Positions 33,976 to 41,719 of a stretch of 56,410 bases of DNA are shown here, one piece after another. The notes under the pieces were generated by a model. The model worked only from the letters and a program-made list of their open reading frames with translations, had not been told where the DNA came from and did no database searches. Origin of the DNA: Bacillota bacterium (lineage in GTDB: Bacteria; Bacillota; UBA4882; UBA8346); assembly GCA_029553165.1 (NCBI GenBank), contig JAKPCT010000273.1, forward strand, positions 1 to 56,410, given 5' to 3'. Position 1 is the first letter of the stretch. Every line of letters starts with the position of its first letter. The position numbers and the translations under genes are program-made.

Positions 33976-35553
33976 ATGTATAGTGATATATTAACTGAAC
34001 GGGAAATAAAAGCTTGGAATGATATGTCAGTGGAGCAACGGTTAGAAATATACCAAAAGATTGAAATTCGTGAAGCGGGAGCAATAGGTAGAAGGCCGGC
34101 TCAAATAATGTCTTTCAATGAAACTCCGGAAACAGAAGGAAAGTATAACCCCGAAAGCAATGTTATTTCTTTAAACGATAATCATTTCAGGGAATCTGGC
34201 ACAGTGGTTATTACATATCATGATTTTAGACATGAACAAGATCATGCTCTTAATGCCTTTAAATGGAAAAATCCCAAGCTGTGTCGAGACCTAAAAGAAG
34301 CGATGAGTCTGGAAGAAAATTGGCAAGCTTATCCGTCAAACTCAGAAGAATATTCTATCTATGCAAATTGCAGGCTAGAGGGTGAAGCGGAAAAAAATGC
34401 TTATAACCAAACAATAGAGTTATTTAGCAGACTGGACCCTAATAATCCGGAATTTATTAAATATATGGAAGATTATGAAAAGAGACGGAAGGAAATTGTT
34501 GAAAAAGCAGAACGGGAATTTGGTCCATTTTACTCAAAAAGAATTGACTTGATAATTCATGATCGTTACCGAAAGAAATTAGCTGAGAAAGAACATCGGT
34601 TAAATTCTCAAAACAAAATAATGGACAATCAAATCAGAAACACAATTAAAAAAATTGAACAACAGGTAAAGTCGGAATATATTGAAAAATATCACCCACA
34701 GTTAAAGAAGGAAGAAGAAGAGATTTCTAATCGGTTAAGTGAAGTTTCCCAAAAAAAGGTTAGCCTTGAAGATGTCAATGATCCCCAACTTCGCGAAGCT
34801 GAAAGTAAACTGCTTGATGCAGAATTTAATAACTTATGGAAACAGCGAGATGATTTAGAAAGGACAAAAAAAGAAATATTTGAGACCAAAGAAGCGCAAG
34901 ACTTTATTAACGAAAATGTTAATAAATTAATGGAGTCAAATGGGACTTTAGAAAAGATCAAGGCATTACGAGAAAAACAGCAAAAGAATACTGAAGAAAT
35001 AAATCGCTTAAGGACTCAAAAGACATTGACTCCTAACTTAGGTATTAGTCCGGAATATATAGAAGCTTACAATCAGCAAAAGGAGCAGGAACGGATCGAA
35101 CTGGATAATATTGATAAGGCCCGAAAGATAATTGAAGCAACAAAAGAAGAAGTAATTAATGAAATGTTTAAAAAAGAAAAAGAAGCAATTAAAAAGCAAG
35201 AAATGATCGTTGAAGGCTTGAAAAAGGATCTGCCCCAGATTAAAAAGATATTTGGGCGTACAGAACTTGATATTGAACATGAAAAAAATTATAATCAAGC
35301 CAATGAAAAGCTTAGCGGTATGAGAAAAGATTTAGAAGAACATATCAAAATTAATAGACGTGAAATCAAGGTAAATGTCAAAAAAGCAATTAATTCAGAT
35401 TCGGAGAAGTATAAAGAATTAATGGGATTGAGTGATGCGATCAGAGATGCCAGAATCAGACAACGAGACTTTGATAATAAGATGCAAGCTCTTGATCCGG
35501 CTTATAACATTACCCAACAGCGAAGAATGGCTAATGGCGGGATGGTTCATTAA
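33976..35553 (+). CDS. HEXXH metallopeptidase-like domain fused to coiled coil (copy 1)
   Basis: A 525-aa soluble protein. Residues about 1-160 form a compact domain with EQRLEIYQKIE, then AIGRRP, an LNDN strand, HEQDH at 86-90 and ExEAxxxA with Glu135. This is the layout of a zinc peptidase with the third ligand 45 residues after the second His. Residues about 170-525 are almost entirely coiled coil, with EINRLRTQKTLTPNL near residue 338 shared with the copy at 40284. No signal peptide. Metallopeptidase activity is inferred from motif conservation among three paralogues, not from a recognised named family. Confidence 0.82.
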   Translation: MYSDILTEREIKAWNDMSVEQRLEIYQKIEIREAGAIGRRPAQIMSFNETPETEGKYNPESNVISLNDNHFRESGTVVITYHDFRHEQDHALNAFKWKNPKLCRDLKEAMSLEENWQAYPSNSEEYSIYANCRLEGEAEKNAYNQTIELFSRLDPNNPEFIKYMEDYEKRRKEIVEKAEREFGPFYSKRIDLIIHDRYRKKLAEKEHRLNSQNKIMDNQIRNTIKKIEQQVKSEYIEKYHPQLKKEEEEISNRLSEVSQKKVSLEDVNDPQLREAESKLLDAEFNNLWKQRDDLERTKKEIFETKEAQDFINENVNKLMESNGTLEKIKALREKQQKNTEEINRLRTQKTLTPNLGISPEYIEAYNQQKEQERIELDNIDKARKIIEATKEEVINEMFKKEKEAIKKQEMIVEGLKKDLPQIKKIFGRTELDIEHEKNYNQANEKLSGMRKDLEEHIKINRREIKVNVKKAINSDSEKYKELMGLSDAIRDARIRQRDFDNKMQALDPAYNITQQRRMANGGMVH

Positions 35554-35591
35554 AGTATTTTGGGTTAGATAAGGTGATTAACGGGGGACGT

Positions 35592-37058
35592 ATGGCTGAA
35601 GATCAAGTTTTTTTATTGGATGGGCTCGATCAAAAAGTAAAAGATCTATTTATTTATGATAATTGGCAAAAAGCTTCTTTTGAAGAGCGGCTGGTCGCTT
35701 GTATTGAGGTTGAAAAATACATGGCCAATTTACAAGGGCGAAAACCATGTTCCGTACAAGCTAAATATTTTTCAGACAACACTTATGGAGAGTATCAAAA
35801 TTCACCTGAAATTATTTTTATAAATACTCGGTTGTTGAAACAAAAAAGAGCGAAAGCCAAAGTTTTGAATAGTATCCTCCATGAAATTCAGCATGCTTAT
35901 GATGCGCATTTATTAATGAATCCGGATCTGGCTGCAAATAAATTAGATTTGGTAGCTATTGAAGAGTGTTTTGCTCTTAAGTGTTATAATGAAAAAGATC
36001 CACTGCTTTATCGGTTTGGTTTAGCTGAAATAAGAGCCCGGGAGTTTGCTCATGAACAAACTGCTTTGTTTTTTGAGCGAACATTAGGGCAACAAGGCCT
36101 TGAGGATAAAGGATTTCGTGAATATGAACGAATATCTAAAGCTGAACAAGATTTAGCACAAGAAAGTGCAATAAAAAAATACGGTAAGCATTATTTGAAA
36201 AAAATAAAATTAGAGCTTCATGATTTATACCAGAAAGAATATCAATTCAGATTTAGTGGAGCGGTATTAACACTAACCAAAAAAATTGCAGATTGTGAAG
36301 GTAAATTAGCATCACTAAGAGTTCAAGCGGAGAATGCTGCCAAAATAAAAGTGTTAGGTGAAAAAGCTTCGGAAGTTGAACTTACAGGAAACGACGTCAT
36401 TCAAAAAAAGATTAAAACATTAACAGAGCAGCTGTTGAGGTCAGGTGAATTTTCGGTGCAGCGAAAACAGATTGAAGCGGAGATCAAAACAGCTCAGGAT
36501 TATATCTCTAATCGATCATTAAATAATACTTTAAATCAAATACCGAACTTAGTCAGAGACTATAACACAATGCTGAAATATGAAGAAGTGCAACTGAAGT
36601 TAAGCCATGAAATTAATAAAATGATTGACACCGCGAAAGAGCAGATTATTAATGAACAAAAAAAACGCCTCGATAAAGTTTACGCTGAATATGAGGAAGT
36701 AATTACGAATCATTTTAAAAATGAACATACTTACAGTGATAGTCAACGAGCTGAAGCATTATCAAAAATTGATGGGCTGTTATTAAAGATTAATAACGAA
36801 AAAGCATTACTTGAGAATATGGAAGCGGATACTAAAAAAGAGGTTTATCAGCAAAGCTTGAAACAGATTGCAGCAAATAATGAGACAAGAAAGAAGTATA
36901 ATAGTTTGAAAGTACATTTGTCAAATGCAAATATCAAAATTAAACAGATCACTGCCCGATATGATATCGAAAGATCTAATCCGGCATTAAGCAAACAGAA
37001 TCGCAATTATGTTGTAAATCAAAACAATCAGCAATGGCAAAGAGTTATTTCAAGATGA
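35592..37058 (+). CDS. HEXXH metallopeptidase-like domain fused to coiled coil (copy 2)
   Basis: A 488-aa protein from ATG 35592; an in-frame GTG at 35574 would add six residues. The N-terminal domain matches its neighbours: DNWQKASFEERLVACIEVE, LQGRKP, EIIFINTRLL, HEIQH at about 97-101 and EIRAREFA with Glu about 45 residues later. The rest is long coiled coil (for example KLSHEINKMIDTAKEQIINEQ-type heptads). HEIQHAYDAH is the most canonical active-site helix of the three copies. Soluble, without export signal. It follows the previous copy by 38 bases, so the two are a tandem pair. Confidence 0.82.
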   Translation: MAEDQVFLLDGLDQKVKDLFIYDNWQKASFEERLVACIEVEKYMANLQGRKPCSVQAKYFSDNTYGEYQNSPEIIFINTRLLKQKRAKAKVLNSILHEIQHAYDAHLLMNPDLAANKLDLVAIEECFALKCYNEKDPLLYRFGLAEIRAREFAHEQTALFFERTLGQQGLEDKGFREYERISKAEQDLAQESAIKKYGKHYLKKIKLELHDLYQKEYQFRFSGAVLTLTKKIADCEGKLASLRVQAENAAKIKVLGEKASEVELTGNDVIQKKIKTLTEQLLRSGEFSVQRKQIEAEIKTAQDYISNRSLNNTLNQIPNLVRDYNTMLKYEEVQLKLSHEINKMIDTAKEQIINEQKKRLDKVYAEYEEVITNHFKNEHTYSDSQRAEALSKIDGLLLKINNEKALLENMEADTKKEVYQQSLKQIAANNETRKKYNSLKVHLSNANIKIKQITARYDIERSNPALSKQNRNYVVNQNNQQWQRVISR

Positions 37059-37091
37059 TTGTAATCAGTAAGTATATTAGAAAGGGTACAT

Positions 37092-37247
37092 ATGAATCAG
37101 GTTGAAGAACATCTGCTTTCCGGGTTTGCTAGAATTAATGATTTTGACTTTAAAAACTGGAAGAATTTTTCGCTCGAACAACGTGTGCAGCTGCTTCAAG
37201 AAGCGGCAGATTATATTGCCAAAAAACAAAATTGGCAGATGAATTGA
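37092..37247 (+). pseudogene. Truncated N-terminus of an HEXXH-coil paralogue
   Basis: A 51-codon ORF with AAAGGGTA upstream of the ATG. Residues 22-45 (NWKNFSLEQRVQLLQEAADYIA) align with the N termini of the three full HEXXH proteins (NWDNASFHERLNYYRKIE, NWQKASFEERLVACIEVE). The frame stops before the HEXXH helix would occur. It is therefore most likely a remnant of a fourth copy, although a small free domain acting as regulator or inhibitor of its paralogues cannot be excluded. Confidence 0.7.
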
Positions 37248-37292
37248 TGCAGCATTGTAAATTGTTATTTTAAATAATGTAAGGAGAATGAA

Positions 37293-37931
37293 ATGAACAT
37301 TGATTATAACAAATTTGTTTGTCCGGTCTGTAATGGAGAGTTTGAAGCATTAGTAGACATCTCCGGGACTCAAGTCGATCTGCGGCTTGACCTGAAACCG
37401 CTTGGTCCGATTTCTGCTCCTTTTTTACTGCCGGTATGTCCTGATTGTAAATTTGTAATCTATGACGATACCATCCCCGAAACAGAAATAGCCCAATGTA
37501 AAACCATCGTTGAATCCGAGCCGTACCGGCAATGTGTTGAACGGGCTTCGTATTATCTTTTGGGGCGATTATATCAACAACTGGGAAAAGATAATTTAAC
37601 GCTAGCCCATATCTTCTTAAAAGCATCATGGCAGGAAGAAGATGATGAGACTAAGCTTAAAGAAGATTTAGAACTTAGTTTGAAATACTTTAGAAAATAC
37701 CTGACTGATACGGTCGATCGGGCTTCTTCTTGGGAAACGGCTCAGATAGTAACCGGTGAATTATTACGGCGCTTGGGTTATTTTAATGAAGCAGAAAGTC
37801 ATTTGCAGGGATTGCTGGAGTTGGACTCTTTTAAGAATAATATCCTAAATAAAGTAGTGGTTTTTGAGATTGAGTTATGCCGTAATCAGGACTCAAGAAC
37901 ATATACCATGTCAGAAGTAAATATGGCTTGA
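37293..37931 (+). CDS. Zinc-ribbon plus helical-repeat protein, DUF2225-like
   Basis: A 212-aa soluble protein with AAGGAG before the ATG. The N terminus holds two CxxC pairs (CPVCNGEF at about residues 9-16 and CPDCKF at about 49-54) forming a probable zinc ribbon. The remainder is helical with TPR-like repeats (ASYYLLGRLYQQLGK, ELLRRLGYFNEAESHLQGLLEL). This layout resembles DUF2225 proteins of anaerobic Firmicutes. Unlike its neighbours it is not a coiled coil and is not duplicated. It sits in the middle of the cargo cluster, where a chaperone-like role for cargo would be consistent but is unproven. Confidence 0.8.
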   Translation: MNIDYNKFVCPVCNGEFEALVDISGTQVDLRLDLKPLGPISAPFLLPVCPDCKFVIYDDTIPETEIAQCKTIVESEPYRQCVERASYYLLGRLYQQLGKDNLTLAHIFLKASWQEEDDETKLKEDLELSLKYFRKYLTDTVDRASSWETAQIVTGELLRRLGYFNEAESHLQGLLELDSFKNNILNKVVVFEIELCRNQDSRTYTMSEVNMA

Positions 37932-37978
37932 GCGATCTTTTTTAGACTGACTATAATAACAACATTTGATAGGGACAG

Positions 37979-38938
37979 ATGCAGCGAAAGTATTATTCGA
38001 TACAGAAAGTAGTCCAGATAATGGAGCTTCATATTGAAAGATTAAATCATACTATGGATCGGGTTAATAAGACGCTTGATCTGCTGACAGATCGAATGGT
38101 TAAGGAGATTCAGACACGAACTGTTAAAAGGGATCTACCAAAAGATTATCCTGTTTATCGGAGATGCCTGAATTATCAAAAACCTTTAAGAGAAAGAATA
38201 GCTAGATACACTGATCTGTATAATACTGCTATCGTGGTTGCTTATTCAAAACCGTGGCAAAAGATCGGTATCAATGGTGATCCTTATAATCTGGCTAATT
38301 TTGATCAACAGTACAACAAGATCGAAAGGCAACTAACCAAGTATGAGATTTCGATTGGAGATTTTGAAAAGATATTAAATTTTCATTTTAAAAATGCTGT
38401 CTGGGATTATGTTAATCTTACAGGAGAGATTTTAAACAAAACCGAGCAGGAGGGTTTTAGAGTACTCAGGGAAAAGCAGGAGTCTCTTAATAGATTAGAA
38501 AATCATTTGGGGGATATTGTTCCACTAAGTAAATTAAAAGAGATCGATCATCTCCGGACAGATCTGAATGAATTTAAAAGAAGATTTGAGACAGAAAAAG
38601 ATCTAATCGGATCAGGGCATTTTACCGGTCAGACTCCAATCCAAAATAGTGTTGGGGTAGAATTATCAGTTTTAAAGCAGGGTATTCCTGAACTTGAACG
38701 TCAGATCCTTATTTTAGATAAACTTACTGAGAAGATCAGTAAGATTGAGGATAAAGAACAAAAACTGTATAGTAAAGGTTTATGGGGGTTTAGCAGAGAA
38801 CAGATCTGCAATCACCAGCTAACTACTATAAACAACCAGTTAAACAAGTATCTTCACCAGGAAAGGGAAGCCCGAAGTAATTCTACCCGGGGAAAGATTA
38901 CGACGGTTGATTTTAGTGGTAAATCCATCGATCGATAA
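37979..38938 (+). CDS. Coiled-coil cargo protein (C-terminal motif family)
   Basis: A 319-aa soluble coiled-coil protein. The start at 37979 has a poorly spaced GGGACAG; an in-frame ATG at 38021 is an alternative. Long heptad-like helices run from the N terminus (LNHTMDRVNKTLDLLTDRM). Near the C terminus, SKIEDKEQKLYSKGLWGFSR followed by QLTTINNQLNKYL matches the motif shared with the proteins at 30981, 32295 and 39532. After the motif there is a short polar tail rich in Ser, Thr and Gly. No family recognised. Confidence 0.82.
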   Translation: MQRKYYSIQKVVQIMELHIERLNHTMDRVNKTLDLLTDRMVKEIQTRTVKRDLPKDYPVYRRCLNYQKPLRERIARYTDLYNTAIVVAYSKPWQKIGINGDPYNLANFDQQYNKIERQLTKYEISIGDFEKILNFHFKNAVWDYVNLTGEILNKTEQEGFRVLREKQESLNRLENHLGDIVPLSKLKEIDHLRTDLNEFKRRFETEKDLIGSGHFTGQTPIQNSVGVELSVLKQGIPELERQILILDKLTEKISKIEDKEQKLYSKGLWGFSREQICNHQLTTINNQLNKYLHQEREARSNSTRGKITTVDFSGKSIDR

Positions 38939-39011
38939 GTGGGCTTCTTTGGAAGATTGGTTATATCAATCAACAGTAATTAGAAAAATAGGATTATAAA
39001 GGTGAATTGAT

Positions 39012-39632
39012 TTGAAGGAATATGAAGTTAAAATTGAAGAGATAACTGCTGCCGCAAATAAATATATTGAGAATCTCAAGGAAGAACTCCATCAGCTTCA
39101 AAACCAGATGGATAGATTTGATTGGAGCCGTTCCATTCCGAAAGAAGAAGCTCAAAAGAAAGCTGAAGAAACCTATCTTAGATATAACAATCTCTTGAAA
39201 CCCGAAAGAGATTTGATTAAGACGAAAAAATTTGAATGTAATGAAGAACTCAATAAAATTGAACAAGGTTCAAAATTAGGAAAAGCATTTAATTATTTTC
39301 GATCGCGATCATTAGAAAGAACACTTGCTTATCTGAACCAGCTTGAAATATACATTGAGCAGAGGGAAAGAGCTGCGCTTGAATCAAATGAAGCCAAGAT
39401 ATTTATCAAAGATTATTCGCAGCAAATCTTAAAAAGCGATCCTGTTTTCAGAGAGTATTTGGAGTTGGGACGGGAAAAATACCAAGTCGAAACCAAATTA
39501 GATCAGTTGCTCAAGCTTCAGGAAAATATTAGTGAGACAAAACCCGGGAAAACAATCAAGTATTCTGGCAGGATTGATGATTTGGATACTTTTTTTGTCC
39601 CAGGTTCCGCTGATCAACAGGCAATTAAATGA
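39012..39632 (+). CDS. Coiled-coil cargo protein, group A (copy 2), N-terminal part before frameshift
   Basis: A 206-codon frame from TTG 39012 (GGTG upstream). Up to about residue 194 it aligns with the protein at 30981 (LESNEAKIFIKDYSQQ versus LESDAAKKFINQYVKS; VFREYLEL versus VFEYQEL). After the T-run at 39590-39596 the frame drifts into an unrelated short tail (VPGSADQQAIK) and stops. The missing half continues in the +1 frame (39532-40239), so the gene is interrupted by one extra T. Confidence 0.75.
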   Translation: MKEYEVKIEEITAAANKYIENLKEELHQLQNQMDRFDWSRSIPKEEAQKKAEETYLRYNNLLKPERDLIKTKKFECNEELNKIEQGSKLGKAFNYFRSRSLERTLAYLNQLEIYIEQRERAALESNEAKIFIKDYSQQILKSDPVFREYLELGREKYQVETKLDQLLKLQENISETKPGKTIKYSGRIDDLDTFFVPGSADQQAIK

Positions 39633-40239
39633 AAATACCGTTAGTATTCGCGAGCTTGAAGAAGCGGTTAATTATCATCTGAAAAAGATTGGCAAAATGG
39701 GTGAAACAGACTCGGAGTATCAACAGACAGTCAATGAGATCTTTAAATTATCAAAAAAGGTAATGGAGCAATTCACTAACATTCAGGAAGAGAAAATTTT
39801 ACGGAAAGAAGAAGAGTTATCCAAAATTCAATATTATGAAGGTAACGGGATTATCAATTATGATGTTTCTTTAAAAGCAAAATCATTACAACAAGAGATT
39901 GCCAATGATAAACAGGAATTATTAAAGTTTAAAATGAAAGCTTCAAAAGCGTTTAATGACGGTAAATGGGAAGAATTACCCGCTGAACTTCGAGCGTTAG
40001 TAATTGAAACTCCTGAATACCGGGAGCTTAGGAAACAGTTGAGTCAATTAAATAATGAGCGCCAAGCCTTAGAAAGGTTATCAATGTTAGCCTCGATGAT
40101 TACTAATAAAGATCAGGATATTAAAGTGAGTGGATTTTATTTAAACCGCTCTAGTATTGTTAAGGATCAAAAGTTTATTGCCGAGCAGTTAAATGAGTTT
40201 AGCAACCATAAAATAAATCAGTTTAGTTGGGATAAATAA
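39532..40239 (+). CDS. Coiled-coil cargo protein, group A (copy 2), C-terminal part after frameshift
   Basis: The open frame runs from 39532, but only the part from about 39594 is homologous to the group A paralogue: VPLINRQLNENTVSIRELEE corresponds to APVIIRQLSEFEITIKELEQ in the protein at 30981. It ends with TNKDQDIKVSGFYLNRSSI, the shared C-terminal motif. Joined to the upstream frame by removing one T from the seven-T run, the product would be 408 residues, close to the 428 residues of the intact copy. The frameshift could be a real mutation, a sequencing error or transcriptional slippage on the T-run. Confidence 0.75.
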   Translation: MRQNPGKQSSILAGLMIWILFLSQVPLINRQLNENTVSIRELEEAVNYHLKKIGKMGETDSEYQQTVNEIFKLSKKVMEQFTNIQEEKILRKEEELSKIQYYEGNGIINYDVSLKAKSLQQEIANDKQELLKFKMKASKAFNDGKWEELPAELRALVIETPEYRELRKQLSQLNNERQALERLSMLASMITNKDQDIKVSGFYLNRSSIVKDQKFIAEQLNEFSNHKINQFSWDK

Positions 40240-40283
40240 TCATAAATAAACTAATATATCTAGTCTTTAAAGGAGTAGCTATT

Positions 40284-41588
40284 ATGGATCAAATTCTTAA
40301 AAGTTCAAATTGGGATAATGCTAGTTTTCATGAAAGGCTCAATTATTATCGAAAGATTGAAATGCAGCGAGCTGCAGCTGTCGGAAGAAAATATTGCAAC
40401 ATTGAGCTTATTAGGAATGATAGTACCAATGGGTATTATGATTCAGTGACCAATACAATTTACATAAATGCCCGATTTTTGACTGAACCAGGGACGCATC
40501 TTGAAGGAAAAGAAGCTATCGAACATGAGTGCACTCATGCAGACCAGAATTATTTTAGAAATAGTCCTGACTTATGTGAAGATCCTCATATTGCGGTTGA
40601 ATATGAGATTGGAATGGTAGTAACAAATTTTCCATCTTTAGCAGAGCTTGAGAAGAATGTTGCAATATATTTAACTTCCAGGACCGAACGTGAAGCAAAA
40701 CAAATGGCTTTTAAAAGGACCGTCGAAGCTTTTCAGAAGGTAGATAGAAATGATACCGATTATAAGGATTATTTAGAATTACATAAGGTACAAGATGCAG
40801 TCGAAAAGCAAGAGATTTTAAGGACCAGACCGGAATTAATTTCTGAAGAAAAAGCCAGAATTGCACAATACGACCGCTATCAGGAAAAGGTTAACGAGAG
40901 AATTCAAATACTTACCGCAGAGAATAATCAAATTGAACGACAAATTGCCGAAGAGTTAAATAAAGCGAATTATAATAATCTTGATGCAATTACTGCAATG
41001 ATTGATAAATTGCAACTGAAAAAGGACACCAACGCCAAGGAGATAGAACGGTTAACAACTGAAAGGACGTTCAATCCAAATTTGGCTGAACATTTCAAAA
41101 CCTACGGAAAGAAGATTGAAATTGACAGATTTAGAATTACAATTGATGAAATGAAGACAATAAAGAATGAAGCAATTGCACAAGTTAAACAAGATCCCAT
41201 ATTTAACAAATTGATTGGGGAAGTTAAAAAAGAGAAAGAAGAATTAAACAGGTTACAAATGCAAAAGGAGAAAATGGAGAAAGTAAAAATTCTCAAGTAT
41301 ATTCCATTTACGAAGCATCGAATAAAAAAGTTAGAAGAAGAGATCGCGGGTCAACAAGCAAAGTTCAACCAAAAGCTGACAGAAGCAGAGCACCGGTCTA
41401 AAGAGTTAAATATTCTACTTAAGAAGAAACTAGAAGCAGATCCAAAGTATACTGCTCTTAAGGAGAAGTTGGTAAAGACTAAAAAGAATATTAGTGAAGC
41501 CAGGACCGGAAAGGAGCATTGGAATTTTTTCACGCACAATCAAAGTGTTGAAACTGATTCACTGAAAATGTCCGGAATAAGAAGGTGA
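40284..41588 (+). CDS. HEXXH metallopeptidase-like domain fused to coiled coil (copy 3)
   Basis: A 434-aa protein with AAAGGAG before the ATG. The N-terminal domain has NWDNASFHERLNYYRKIE, AAVGRK, the strand TIYINARFL, HECTH at residues 81-85 and EREAKQMA with Glu135. The spacing from the second His to this Glu is 50 residues, slightly longer than the 45 in the other copies. The C-terminal two thirds are coiled coil, including EIERLTTERTFNPNL near residue 250, shared with the copy at 33976. It is the last cargo gene before the coupling protein. Confidence 0.82.
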   Translation: MDQILKSSNWDNASFHERLNYYRKIEMQRAAAVGRKYCNIELIRNDSTNGYYDSVTNTIYINARFLTEPGTHLEGKEAIEHECTHADQNYFRNSPDLCEDPHIAVEYEIGMVVTNFPSLAELEKNVAIYLTSRTEREAKQMAFKRTVEAFQKVDRNDTDYKDYLELHKVQDAVEKQEILRTRPELISEEKARIAQYDRYQEKVNERIQILTAENNQIERQIAEELNKANYNNLDAITAMIDKLQLKKDTNAKEIERLTTERTFNPNLAEHFKTYGKKIEIDRFRITIDEMKTIKNEAIAQVKQDPIFNKLIGEVKKEKEELNRLQMQKEKMEKVKILKYIPFTKHRIKKLEEEIAGQQAKFNQKLTEAEHRSKELNILLKKKLEADPKYTALKEKLVKTKKNISEARTGKEHWNFFTHNQSVETDSLKMSGIRR

Positions 41589-41719
41589 TCTTAGAAGTCA
41601 AAAACCAAGCAAAAGGTCAATTTAATAATTAGTTCAACAAAGTGAATGTTACGATCATACTATTTTAATCTCTGTAGTTTAAGGTTAGATTAATCCTGAT
41701 GAGATGGGAGGCTGGTACA

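Noticed and set aside
30981-41588. Coiled-coil proteins as SMC or phage tape-measure proteins
   Set aside because: No Walker motifs, no hydrophobic segments and no phage structural genes nearby.
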